Of a stretch of DNA of 64,000 bases, positions 55,357 to 63,542 are shown in pieces. The translations under genes and the position numbers were made by a program. Positions within the stretch are counted from its first letter, which is position 1; every line of letters starts with the position of its first letter. The notes under the pieces are model-generated. The model had not been told where the DNA came from and ran no database searches. It saw only the letters and a program-made list of their open reading frames with translations. Origin of the DNA: Fen-455 sp050012675. GTDB lineage: Bacteria; Actinomycetota; Acidimicrobiia; Acidimicrobiales; Bog-793. The DNA lies in the NCBI GenBank assembly GCA_050012675.1, contig JBEKGS010000001.1:128992-192991 (forward strand). The letters are read 5' to 3'.

Positions 55357-56373
55357 TCAAGCCGCCTCCTTGCGGGCCACGCAGCGGATCTCGCCGTCCC
55401 TGAGCCCGTAGAAGACCAACGTGAGCAATCTTCTGGCCGCTGCCACGCGGGCGATCTTGTTGCCGCGCCGCTCGGCGATACGCCGGTAGGCGGGAGCGAT
55501 GACATCGCCACCGTGATAGCGGACCACGGCCTCGACCGCCGCCCAACGGACGATGGTGGAGCCTTGCTTGGTGATCCGACCCTTGTAGGACTTGGTGTCG
55601 GACTCGTGCAGCTTGGGGGTCATCCCAGCCCACGAGCAGAGATGCCGAGCGGTGGGAAACCGGGTGACATCTCCGATCTCGGCCACGAGGATCGCGGCGG
55701 TGATCGGCCCGACCCCGTTGAGCACCTGGATGGCCTGATAGCCACGATCGTCTTGCAAGAGATGGTGGATCTCCCGCTCGACCATGGCTATTTCCCGGTC
55801 GAAGATCTCCAGTAGATCGCGCAGCGACTCGACGCGCAGTCCGTAGACCCCCTCGAAGGGCATCTGGTCCAATAGAACTTGGCCAGTCGGCGAGAACATG
55901 TCGACCTGAGTGGGCAGGATCCCGAGCTTGGCCATCACCGCATGCACCTGAGCCTTGGCCGAGGTCCTGAGCGCCACCAACCTGGCGCGGTAGCGGACCA
56001 GTTCTCTCAGTTCGCGCACCTCCGGCGGGGAGATCCACGCCTCGGGAAGATCACTGCGACGTAGCCGGTTAGCGAGCTCGGTGGCGTCCTTGACGTCGTT
56101 TTTGACCCGCCGAGAATCCCAATGCAAACCCAGGGGATGGACCAGGTGCACCCGGGCCCCCTCGGCGGCCAGAAGGTCGGCCGCCCAGTACCACCCGTAA
56201 CAGGCTTCCAACGCCACCTCCGGGTCGGGACCCGCCTCCGCGATCGCCATCGCCAGCTTCAGCGGATCATTGGCGATTCGGACCGTGCCCAGCACCTCGC
56301 CGGCGTCGTTCATCCGAACGATCACCGACCGGCGACGATGCAGATCAATCCCCACATATTGTTGCTCTTGCAC
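55357..56373 (-). CDS. IS110-family transposase (DEDD recombinase)
   Basis: About 338 residues from GTG 56373, with AAGGAGG at 56387-56381 and seven-base spacing; a longer frame upstream is non-coding. The N-terminal RuvC-like domain has YVGIDLHRR (Asp), VALEACYGWYW (Glu) and VKNDVKDATELANRLRR (Asp pair). A coiled linker follows, then the Transposase_20 domain with LNGVGPITAAILVAEIGD, LCSWAGMTPK and the catalytic Ser in KQGSTIVRWAA. The protein cuts and joins DNA under a guide RNA. It is full length with all key residues, so probably active. Confidence 0.93.
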   Translation of the reverse strand: MQEQQYVGIDLHRRRSVIVRMNDAGEVLGTVRIANDPLKLAMAIAEAGPDPEVALEACYGWYWAADLLAAEGARVHLVHPLGLHWDSRRVKNDVKDATELANRLRRSDLPEAWISPPEVRELRELVRYRARLVALRTSAKAQVHAVMAKLGILPTQVDMFSPTGQVLLDQMPFEGVYGLRVESLRDLLEIFDREIAMVEREIHHLLQDDRGYQAIQVLNGVGPITAAILVAEIGDVTRFPTARHLCSWAGMTPKLHESDTKSYKGRITKQGSTIVRWAAVEAVVRYHGGDVIAPAYRRIAERRGNKIARVAAARRLLTLVFYGLRDGEIRCVARKEAA

Positions 56374-56457
56374 GCGAAGTCCTCCTTGACTCGAGGGTTT
56401 TGGATTCGCACCCCCGAGTGTTGTCCTGCTCGGAGCTTTCGGCGAGGAGGACTTCGC
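56374..56457 (-). promoter_or_regulatory. Leader hairpin that masks the transposase ribosome site
   Basis: Bases 56374-56388 pair with 56443-56457 (15 pairs, one G-U). One arm contains the AAGGAGG ribosome site and ends at the GTG start. Inside, 56389-56393 and 56395-56397 pair with 56411-56413 and 56415-56419 to form a second hairpin. The structure could limit transposase translation or be part of the guide RNA. Confidence 0.55.
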
Positions 56458-56572
56458 CGTGCTCACAACCATCTTCTTGGCCAACGCTCGCGCCTCTCAC
56501 TCCCGCAGCTGGCGTCAGCGCTCCCACTGGCGCTCAGCAGAAACGCTGCGTGCGCTTCTTCATGACATCAAA

Positions 56573-56929
56573 TCGGTCTATGGCGGCTTCTCGCTCGGTG
56601 TGCTGCCCGCACAGATGCTGGCCCAGACAAGGAGGGGAGCTAGGGGCGCGCTCTTGTTCCACGCATGCATCCCGCTGTCCGAGTTCGGCGGAATATGGCC
56701 GCAGGGTGTACCTGTCCAGATCCACGCCATGGAGGCGGATCCGCTCTTTTCGACCGACGGCGACCTCGAGGCGGCTCGCGAGCTCGTCGGCAAGACTGAC
56801 GAGGCTGAGCTGTTCCTCTACCCGGGCGACCAACACCTGTTCGCTGACGAGAGCCTGTCGTCTTACGACGAGGCAGCGGCAGCAGTTCTTTTGGAACGCA
56901 CGCTCGTGTTCCTCGGGCAGCTGGCTTGA
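56573..56929 (+). pseudogene. Dienelactone-hydrolase gene, 3' half
   Basis: From about 56576 the frame reads VYGGFSLGVLPAQMLAQ, with the active-site region GFSLG (where a Cys or Ser nucleophile is usual), then GARGALLFHACIPLSEFG, PVQIHAMEADPLF and ELFLYPGDQHLFAD with the catalytic His block. This is the C-terminal half of the gene whose start is at 54681. Without the 5' half it has no ribosome site of its own. Confidence 0.8.
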
Positions 56930-57167
56930 GGTGGCTCGGTAGCAGATGGCCGCCCCGTGCACGAAGGGCCGCTCGGGGTCAGTCGACGGTCCACGCTCGC
57001 CACTGCGAGCGTTCCGGCTGATCCCTCTCGTGCTTGGCATCGTCGAGGTCGCTTCCCTCGTCGGTGTGGGACCGTCGGGACAAAGTCGCAGAAGGTGGGG
57101 ACATCCCACCGAACGAAGCTGAATGACCACAAGGCGTCACCCAAAGAGATCGCACTCGCGCGCGAAC

Positions 57168-58868
57168 TCATTTGAAGGGGGTGGTCTTCCGCGTGTCGAG
57201 ACGGAGCACAGACCACCCGGCAACCAGGGGGAGTTCCACTTCTACCGCGCGACTCCGGTGATGGGGTACGTCCCTGACGAGGATAGGAGTGAAGCGATCG
57301 CCGCCGGCACCAAGCACTGCCGCCTCGGCTCGCCACTTCTCGGGGTAGTCCAACAGCACTCTGAGCGTTACTGACGACACGCCCCCTCGTGCGGTCGGCT
57401 CCGACCATCGCCCATTCTGGCTTCCCGTCAGGTCGACAACGCTTACCGTCACCCGGTCGTCGGTATGAACCACCCTGGCGAAAAGCGCCCCGCCGACGGG
57501 CTCTGGTCGCACCGGCGCGACTGCCTTTGCCGCGACGGCACCGTTCTCGTCGTCGATCTCGTACCAGCTCGTGTCCTCGCCGTCGAGGAATAGGTCCCGG
57601 CACCGTAAGGCAAAGCGGCGCCAAGCGACTACTGTCGCCGCCTCGTCCGCGGTGAGGCGGGCGTGCTTGGGGTAGTAAGGATCGCAAAGTGCCGCAGCCA
57701 GGTCACCGTAGAGGAGGGCACTCGCCCCAAGACTGGTGGCGATCGCCTCAGTGGACACGACCGTCCGCAGTGACGCTTCACGTGCCACGCCCTGAACGAG
57801 GCCGCGCGGCTCGTCGATTCCCCACACCGGCGGGTAGCAAGCAACCGAGCCTCTCATGGGTCCTTCACGCGATGCTGACCGAGCGAGAAGCCCCGCCCTC
57901 CCAGAGCTTCGGTCCAACAGTCCCTCCAGGTGGCGCCAAGTGTCGTTGGGGGGCCATACCTCGCAGTATCTGAATGCTGGTCCATCGGGCAGATGCGCCG
58001 CGGACGGGACACCGTTGACCTGATTGAAACTGATCAAGCCGGCCGGCCATGCACCGCGCACGAAACTCAGGAACGATTCGTAAGCAGTTCGCATGTCGAT
58101 GCTGTTGCCGTCCGCGTCGAGCGCAACGCGCGGATAGCCGTAGGTGTCGATGTGGAAGCCCCCGAAACCGATGGCGTCGGCGGCCGATCCATAGGCGGCC
58201 ACGAAGTGACGCTGCCAGGCCGCGTTGGCGGGATTGGCGAGCACGATCTGGTCAAGAAAGCGAATGGCCTCCCCATCTCCCCGGTACATGAGCATTTCAG
58301 GGTGCTCAGCTGCGAATGTGTTACCGACGGCGTACACCGGTGCGTAGGCGTGAGCTACGGCACCGAGCTCCTGGAGTCCGGAGGCAAGAGCACGCAACGC
58401 CTTGAAGGAGACCGGTCGGCTCGAGGGATCCTTCCAGCCGGTCTTCGGGCCAAGCGGCTCGGTGTAGCTCGCCATCCAGTCGTAGACCTGGACGACCGTG
58501 GAGCGCAGCGCCCGGTGCCAGCTGAGCACGCCTGGGACGTGGTCGTCCTCGAACGAGGTGGCGAAACCATGGATCGGGCGCTCACCTTGGTGAGTGCCGA
58601 CTGTTGTCAGTTCCTCGGCAAGCAGGTCGCCCCCCGCGTCGAGCGCCTCGACGACATAAGTGCCGGAATCGATCTCCTTGAACCGGGCGCTAGCACGCAG
58701 CTCGGCTTCGACGACGTCGCCAGTGGCGCGGCGCGCGACGACGTGGAAGGTGCCTGGCGGCAGGGTCGCTGTTGTCACTTCCTCACCGGTCCGGTAGAAG
58801 GCGCGCACGTCATCGAACGGGCGCCCTTCACCACCTTCGTCTAGGCCCAGAATGTCCTCTCTTGTCAT
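57168..58868 (-). CDS. GH66-like glucanase/dextranase without signal peptide
   Basis: A 566-residue protein from ATG 58868, with GGAGGAG 6 bases upstream. VQVYDWMASYTEPLGPKTGWKDP is the GH66 start of the barrel, followed by AHAYAPVYAVG, GFGGFHIDTYGYPR with the nucleophile Asp, and RYCEVWPPNDTW with the likely acid Glu. GH66 covers dextranases and cycloisomaltooligosaccharide synthases, which act on alpha-1,6-glucans. Most are secreted, but this one has no signal peptide and is last in an ABC importer operon. It should act on imported isomalto-oligosaccharides in the cytoplasm. C-terminal beta domain present. Confidence 0.75.
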   Translation of the reverse strand: MTREDILGLDEGGEGRPFDDVRAFYRTGEEVTTATLPPGTFHVVARRATGDVVEAELRASARFKEIDSGTYVVEALDAGGDLLAEELTTVGTHQGERPIHGFATSFEDDHVPGVLSWHRALRSTVVQVYDWMASYTEPLGPKTGWKDPSSRPVSFKALRALASGLQELGAVAHAYAPVYAVGNTFAAEHPEMLMYRGDGEAIRFLDQIVLANPANAAWQRHFVAAYGSAADAIGFGGFHIDTYGYPRVALDADGNSIDMRTAYESFLSFVRGAWPAGLISFNQVNGVPSAAHLPDGPAFRYCEVWPPNDTWRHLEGLLDRSSGRAGLLARSASREGPMRGSVACYPPVWGIDEPRGLVQGVAREASLRTVVSTEAIATSLGASALLYGDLAAALCDPYYPKHARLTADEAATVVAWRRFALRCRDLFLDGEDTSWYEIDDENGAVAAKAVAPVRPEPVGGALFARVVHTDDRVTVSVVDLTGSQNGRWSEPTARGGVSSVTLRVLLDYPEKWRAEAAVLGAGGDRFTPILVRDVPHHRSRAVEVELPLVAGWSVLRLDTRKTTPFK

Positions 58869-58982
58869 CAAAAGCTCCTCCCGGTGCCGGCATAGATTTG
58901 GCGCGGTTGGTCAGTCTGGTCATCCTCGGCGTGTCCTGCTCCGATCTGAGGCGCGGTCGACACAATTCTGAAGCGCTTCGGT

Positions 58983-59873
58983 TCAGCGAATGGCACCGAG
59001 GGACACTCCGCTGCGGAACCAGCGTAGGGAGATGAGGAACACGACGATAACCGGCACCGTTGCGATGACCGACGCCGCAAAGAACGGACCCCAGGCAATC
59101 GTGTGCACGCCGATGAAGTCGGCCAGGCCGACGGGCAGCGTGTAGCGCGACGCGGTGTTGATCATGGTCAGTGCGACCGGGAACTCGTCCCAGGACGCGC
59201 TGAAGATGAACATCGAAACTACGGCGACGGCGGGCAACGAGAGCGGAACGATCAAGTTGACGAGCACCCTCAGCGTCCCGGCCCCCTCGAGGCGGATCGC
59301 CTCCTCGTACTCCCGCGGTATCGCCTCGAAGAAGCCGCGTAGTAGGAAGATCGTGAAAGGCAGATTTGAGGCGACGTAGAGAAGGGTGAGACCTTCCAGT
59401 GAGTTGAGCAGATGAAGCCGGTCCATCAACAGGAATTGGGGAATGAGCAGCAGCAGGTTAGGCACAGCGAGGCTGGCCAGGAAGATGTAGAAGATCACCT
59501 GTTTCAGCGGGAACCTGTAGCGAGCAAAGGCGAAAGCGGCGAGTGACGCGACGGTGACCGTGATGGCGACGGTCGCGATCGCGACGAGAAGGCTGTTGAA
59601 AAAATAGTGGCTGAAGCTGTTCTCGGTCCAGGCCTGTACGTAGTTCTGCACCGTCGGGTGAGTCGGGATGAGCACCGTCGCGCCGAGCAGACCGCCGTTC
59701 GGCTGGAACGACAGCGAGAGCATGTAGAGGAGGGGGCCGAGAGAGACGAGTGCCAGAAGAATGGCGATGACAAGTCGTGAGCGGTTGTGTTTACGGATGC
59801 CGAACAGCCCGGGTCCGGATCCCGCTATCGGTGTCGTCTGCTTGGTTTGGTCGAGCTCGTCGGCAGGTGCCAC
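58983..59873 (-). CDS. Sugar ABC permease, MalG-type
   Basis: A 296-residue membrane protein from GTG 59873, with GAGGAG 8 bases upstream. Six helices start at LVIAILLALVSLGPLLYMLSLSF. The EAA loop PREYEEAIRLEGAGTLRVLVNLIVPL is the CUT1 signature. It starts 13 bases after the partner permease ends. With it, it forms the membrane channel of an oligosaccharide importer. The neighbouring GH66 and GH15 genes point to alpha-glucans. Confidence 0.92.
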   Translation of the reverse strand: MAPADELDQTKQTTPIAGSGPGLFGIRKHNRSRLVIAILLALVSLGPLLYMLSLSFQPNGGLLGATVLIPTHPTVQNYVQAWTENSFSHYFFNSLLVAIATVAITVTVASLAAFAFARYRFPLKQVIFYIFLASLAVPNLLLLIPQFLLMDRLHLLNSLEGLTLLYVASNLPFTIFLLRGFFEAIPREYEEAIRLEGAGTLRVLVNLIVPLSLPAVAVVSMFIFSASWDEFPVALTMINTASRYTLPVGLADFIGVHTIAWGPFFAASVIATVPVIVVFLISLRWFRSGVSLGAIR

Positions 59874-59885
59874 GTTCCCGTCTCC

Positions 59886-60830
59886 TCAGACGTCTTGCCG
59901 TCGAAGAATGCGGATCTCGGCCACGCTGAACCCGAACAGGACGACCGCGAGCAACGATGCAAGAGCTGCCGCATAGCCGAAGGAGAAGTACGAAAACGCC
60001 TGCTCGTACATGTAGGTCATGAGCGATTGAGTCGAGTTGTACGGACCACCCTTGGTTATCTCGTAGATCTGGGTGAACACCTGCGCGGCGCCGATCACGA
60101 GAAGAACGGTGACGAAGGTGACCGCGGCGCGAATCGACGGCAGAACTACGTGACGCCAGACCCGCGCCTCTGAGGCTCCGTCGATCCTGGCTGCCTCGAG
60201 CAACTGCCGGGGAATGCCATCGAGCGCTGCGAGGAAGATGATGAACGACCATCCGACACCCTTCCAGATGCTGAGAAGCCAGATGACCGCGTTTCCCGTC
60301 CAGGTCTGGGCGGTCCAATCGATGCTCACGGTGTGGCCGGCGAAGAAGCCGGCGACGGCATTCATGATGCCGCCTTGCGAGGCGAAGATGTAGGAGAAGA
60401 CCCAGCTCACTACCACCCATGAGGTGACAACCGGGATGTACACCGCTGCCCGCCAGAACATCGATCCCGGCAGGCGGTCGGTGAGGACTGCTGCAGCGAA
60501 CAGTCCGATGGCCATCTGGACTGGCACGGTGATCACGATGAAGAGGAACGAGTTGAACGACGCCGTGCGCACGACCGGGTCTCGGAAGATAGCTGTGTAA
60601 TTCGACCAGCCGAGGAAGGGATTCGATGCGCCCGGAAAGATGTGCCAGTTGTAAAAGCTGATGTCGAACTGACGGAAGATAGGGTAAACGGTGAAGAGCC
60701 CGTAGACGACGATCGCTGGTGCGAGCAGAAGATAGGGCGTCGCTATCCGGCGGATACGGTACGAGCGGGTCGAGCGCCGCCGCGAGACGACACCCGGCAA
60801 AACTGTCGCCGGGTGTCGCTCGAGGCTCAT
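59886..60830 (-). CDS. Sugar ABC permease, MalF-type
   Basis: About 314 residues from ATG 60830 (TTG 60842, overlapping the upstream stop, is an alternative). IATPYLLLAPAIVVYGLFTVYPIF opens six helices. The EAA loop PRQLLEAARIDGASEARVWRHVVLP is the sugar-permease form. It lies between the binding-protein and MalG-type genes, the standard CUT1 order. No ATPase gene accompanies it, so a shared MsiK-like ATPase encoded elsewhere is expected. Confidence 0.92.
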   Translation of the reverse strand: MSLERHPATVLPGVVSRRRSTRSYRIRRIATPYLLLAPAIVVYGLFTVYPIFRQFDISFYNWHIFPGASNPFLGWSNYTAIFRDPVVRTASFNSFLFIVITVPVQMAIGLFAAAVLTDRLPGSMFWRAAVYIPVVTSWVVVSWVFSYIFASQGGIMNAVAGFFAGHTVSIDWTAQTWTGNAVIWLLSIWKGVGWSFIIFLAALDGIPRQLLEAARIDGASEARVWRHVVLPSIRAAVTFVTVLLVIGAAQVFTQIYEITKGGPYNSTQSLMTYMYEQAFSYFSFGYAAALASLLAVVLFGFSVAEIRILRRQDV

Positions 60831-60838
60831 TGCTCTAC

Positions 60839-62146
60839 TCAACTCGCGGAGCTGAGCGCTTTATTCGCTTCCTGGGACGCGATCTTCAACCCTGCGTCAA
60901 CTGTGACCTTTCCGGCGAGCATCTGGGCCAGCTCGTTGGAGAAGTCGGTGTCAAGCTGGGCGTAGCTCTCGGTCACTGGCCGAGCCCTCGCAGTGAGGAG
61001 CTGCTCGGCGAAGATCTTGAGAGCCGGGTTCTCAATCGCCTCGGCTGCGGAGTCCGTCTTGTACGCCGCCATGTCGCCCGCGCCCGCCATCGCGAGCTGG
61101 GCAAACGGCGACTGCAGGAACTGGACGAACTTGATCGTGTCGGCAAGGTTCTTGGCTCCCTTTGCGATGACGAGGTCCTCGCCGCCGACGACCGAGACCG
61201 TGCCGCCAGGGCCCGCCGGGATCAGCGACGTGCCGTAGCCGGTGAACTTGTCCGCCTTGTAGGTCGTCGGAGCCCACGGTCCGTCAAAGTACATCGCGTA
61301 CTCACCTAGCGGGAAGCCCGTTTCGCCGCTGATAGATCCGGAGCCGCCGACGAAGTCACTACCGATGTACCCGCCCTTGTAAAGGGACACGAGCGTCTGG
61401 ACGGCGTTCTCGGTATTGGCGCCGTCCATGTAATTGGTCGTCGTCGTCAGCGCCTTGTTCGTGAAGTTACCGCCATCGGTCCAGACGTACGGACCGACGT
61501 TCCAGATGTCGGTGCTGTCGACGCCGAGGCCGAATTGATGCTTGGACGGAATAGTCAGCAGCTTCGCGTCCGCAATCATCTGATCCCACGTCGTTGGAGG
61601 CGAGAGATGAGCCGCAGCAAAGTCCGCCTTGTTCCAGAAGAAGACTTGCGTGTTCGTATCGTCGGGGAGCCCGTAGTAGCCGCCGTTCCAGTAGTTCGTC
61701 GACAGCGGGCCCGGATCAGCTGCAGCCTTGATCGGTGCGAACCACGGCTGGGCTGAGGTTTCCAGTAGCGTCCCCTCCGACGCGAGCTGGGGCACCCAGG
61801 CAATGTCAGAACGCATCAAGTTGGGCGGGTCCCCCGCGGCAGACGCCGCGATGAACTTCTGCAGCATCCCGGCGTACGGAAGAGTGTCGTCAACCACCTT
61901 GATCCCCGGGTTCAGAGACTCGAAGCTGGGAATGACGACTCCGTTCATCACGGGTGTCTCTGTTACATCGTTGTAGGCGTTCCAGAACTGGAGCGTCACC
62001 ACTGGTGTGCTGTGAGGCACGGTCGACGCCGAGCTCGCTGCCCCGGTAAGACCAATTAGTGTGCCTCCAGCCCCGATTGTGGCAACGGCGACAAGAAGTC
62101 GCACCGCCGTCCTCGTCTTCCACCTGGATGGATTGCTTGCTTTCAT
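60839..62146 (-). CDS. Sugar ABC substrate-binding protein
   Basis: A 435-residue exported protein. ATG 62146 is chosen because the sequence after it is a signal peptide (RTAVRLLVAVATIGAGGTLIGL, cleaved near ASS). The mature protein is a CUT1 binding protein: VTLQFWNAYNDVTETPVM, LMRSDIAWVPQLASEGTLL, TNTQVFFWNKADF and ETGFPLGEYAMYFDGPW. It captures an oligosaccharide for the two permeases that follow. Isomalto- or malto-oligosaccharides are suggested by the flanking GH66 and GH15 genes. Confidence 0.9.
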   Translation of the reverse strand: MKASNPSRWKTRTAVRLLVAVATIGAGGTLIGLTGAASSASTVPHSTPVVTLQFWNAYNDVTETPVMNGVVIPSFESLNPGIKVVDDTLPYAGMLQKFIAASAAGDPPNLMRSDIAWVPQLASEGTLLETSAQPWFAPIKAAADPGPLSTNYWNGGYYGLPDDTNTQVFFWNKADFAAAHLSPPTTWDQMIADAKLLTIPSKHQFGLGVDSTDIWNVGPYVWTDGGNFTNKALTTTTNYMDGANTENAVQTLVSLYKGGYIGSDFVGGSGSISGETGFPLGEYAMYFDGPWAPTTYKADKFTGYGTSLIPAGPGGTVSVVGGEDLVIAKGAKNLADTIKFVQFLQSPFAQLAMAGAGDMAAYKTDSAAEAIENPALKIFAEQLLTARARPVTESYAQLDTDFSNELAQMLAGKVTVDAGLKIASQEANKALSSAS

Positions 62147-62315
62147 GATCACTTTCCCTTTTTCTTTTTGATTCCTGATGGTCCTGGGTCTTGTGTTACT
62201 GCTTCTTCCCTCCTTCTCCGCTTGGTGATCGCTTGTCTTGTCGAACACTTCTGCAATGCGCCTAGGCCGACTCAGCCGCCACTGGGCCCGACCGATAGGT
62301 GCGCGTTCCTTGTTG

Positions 62316-63542
62316 TCACCTTGTCGCCTCTGTATCGCAACTGGTTGGTCGGGTCAGCGCGTTATCCGCCTGCGATCCGCCGCCAGCGTCGAGGGCCGCA
62401 CACAGCACCACATACATCGCGTGCGACCATGTGAGATCCCTGGCCGGGGGACCCCATCTCTTGACCCACTCACGGTGATGCTCTGGGTCGCGTCGCTCGC
62501 CACCGAATTGCTCGCCGAGACGCCCTTCGTCATCGAAATGGCCAGCCACCCAGTCCAGACAGCGGCGGGCCGCGTCCAAGTCGCCGACTGCTAGGTAGTG
62601 CCATCCGAGCGATGCCGTGAGTACCGGCCACGCTCCACCCCCGAAGTACGTATCGGTCGGGTACCGACGAAGTCCGCCATCGAGACTGAGCCGCGCCTCG
62701 ATCGCCCGGACTGTCTCGACGAAGTGATCATCACTTGGCTCGACGAGACAGAACGGTGTCGACAGCCACAGGACGCTCGCGTCCACGTCGTCACTTTGGC
62801 TCGATTTCACATAACGCCCAAGACGGACGGCACTGCTGCGAACCCGGGATTGAACAGTCTCTGCGCGCGTAAGAAGGTCCTTGTCGTCCAGCAGTCGTCC
62901 GGCAGCCGTCAGGCCGCCATAGACGCACGCCAGCGTGGAGGTGTGCAGCGCCGACCCGCTCTCTTCCCAGACGTCGAAGCATGGGCTGAGGGCAAACGCA
63001 TCCAGGTAACGCGCGACCCGTTCGACAGAGTCGCGCAAGTCCGGCGGGACCGCGTTCTGGCCGGTGCAGAGGAGGTGCTGCCCAAGGGCCCACAACCAGG
63101 TGCCGTAACCGTCGATCTGGAAGTTGGGCCAGTCATCGGCGACATTCGCGCCGTCAAGTGCGAAGCGGGCGGGCGGCATGTGGTCTGGGTGAAGTGCCTT
63201 GCCTTGTTGATGCCAGTCGATGGCACGGTCGATCAGGGAGCTGATGCCCCCTATTGCCCGGTTGGACCAAGCGTGGTACCGCGCTGATGCCTGATGCTCG
63301 CCGACCTGGTCGAGCGCGTATGAGACGAAAGAACCGTCGCGCAGCCAGCAGTATCGATATTCTCCGAAATCCGGCGAGGCGACTATCGCCCCGTTCTCCT
63401 CCTGGTTGCGCAGTATGGACGCAACGCTCGAATGCATCGTCGCTCTCGTGCTGCTCTGGCTCACTTGGTCCGCCGTCCAGCACAAGTCGCGCCCATGTCC
63501 GCTTCTCTCACCGCTCAGGGCCGGGTCGGTGCCAGATGGCAT
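62316..63542 (-). CDS. GH15-family glucoamylase-like enzyme
   Basis: Up to 408 residues from ATG 63542, overlapping the ROK gene by 35 bases; ATG 63437 is a later alternative that fits the family start less well. YRYCWLRDGSFVSYALDQVG, DDWPNFQIDGYGTWLWAL, PCFDVWEESGSALHTST with the catalytic acid Glu, and GPPARDLTWSHAM are GH15 marks. These enzymes release glucose from the non-reducing end of alpha-glucans or trehalose. It lacks a signal peptide, so it acts inside the cell. It is shorter than the 600-residue GH15 with an N-terminal beta domain, so that domain is missing. Confidence 0.82.
   Translation of the reverse strand: MPSGTDPALSGERSGHGRDLCWTADQVSQSSTRATMHSSVASILRNQEENGAIVASPDFGEYRYCWLRDGSFVSYALDQVGEHQASARYHAWSNRAIGGISSLIDRAIDWHQQGKALHPDHMPPARFALDGANVADDWPNFQIDGYGTWLWALGQHLLCTGQNAVPPDLRDSVERVARYLDAFALSPCFDVWEESGSALHTSTLACVYGGLTAAGRLLDDKDLLTRAETVQSRVRSSAVRLGRYVKSSQSDDVDASVLWLSTPFCLVEPSDDHFVETVRAIEARLSLDGGLRRYPTDTYFGGGAWPVLTASLGWHYLAVGDLDAARRCLDWVAGHFDDEGRLGEQFGGERRDPEHHREWVKRWGPPARDLTWSHAMYVVLCAALDAGGGSQADNALTRPTSCDTEATR

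Larger units (their letters stand above)
54900..56573 (-). mobile_element. IS110/IS1111-family insertion element
   Basis: About 1.67 kb lies between the two halves of a hydrolase gene: homology stops near 54900 and resumes near 56573. It carries one DEDD transposase on the minus strand. About 450 bases lie after the transposase stop and about 200 before its start, both rich in hairpins, as expected for elements with a guide (bridge/seek) RNA. No terminal inverted repeats or target duplication were seen, which fits this family. Ends are approximate. Confidence 0.75.
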
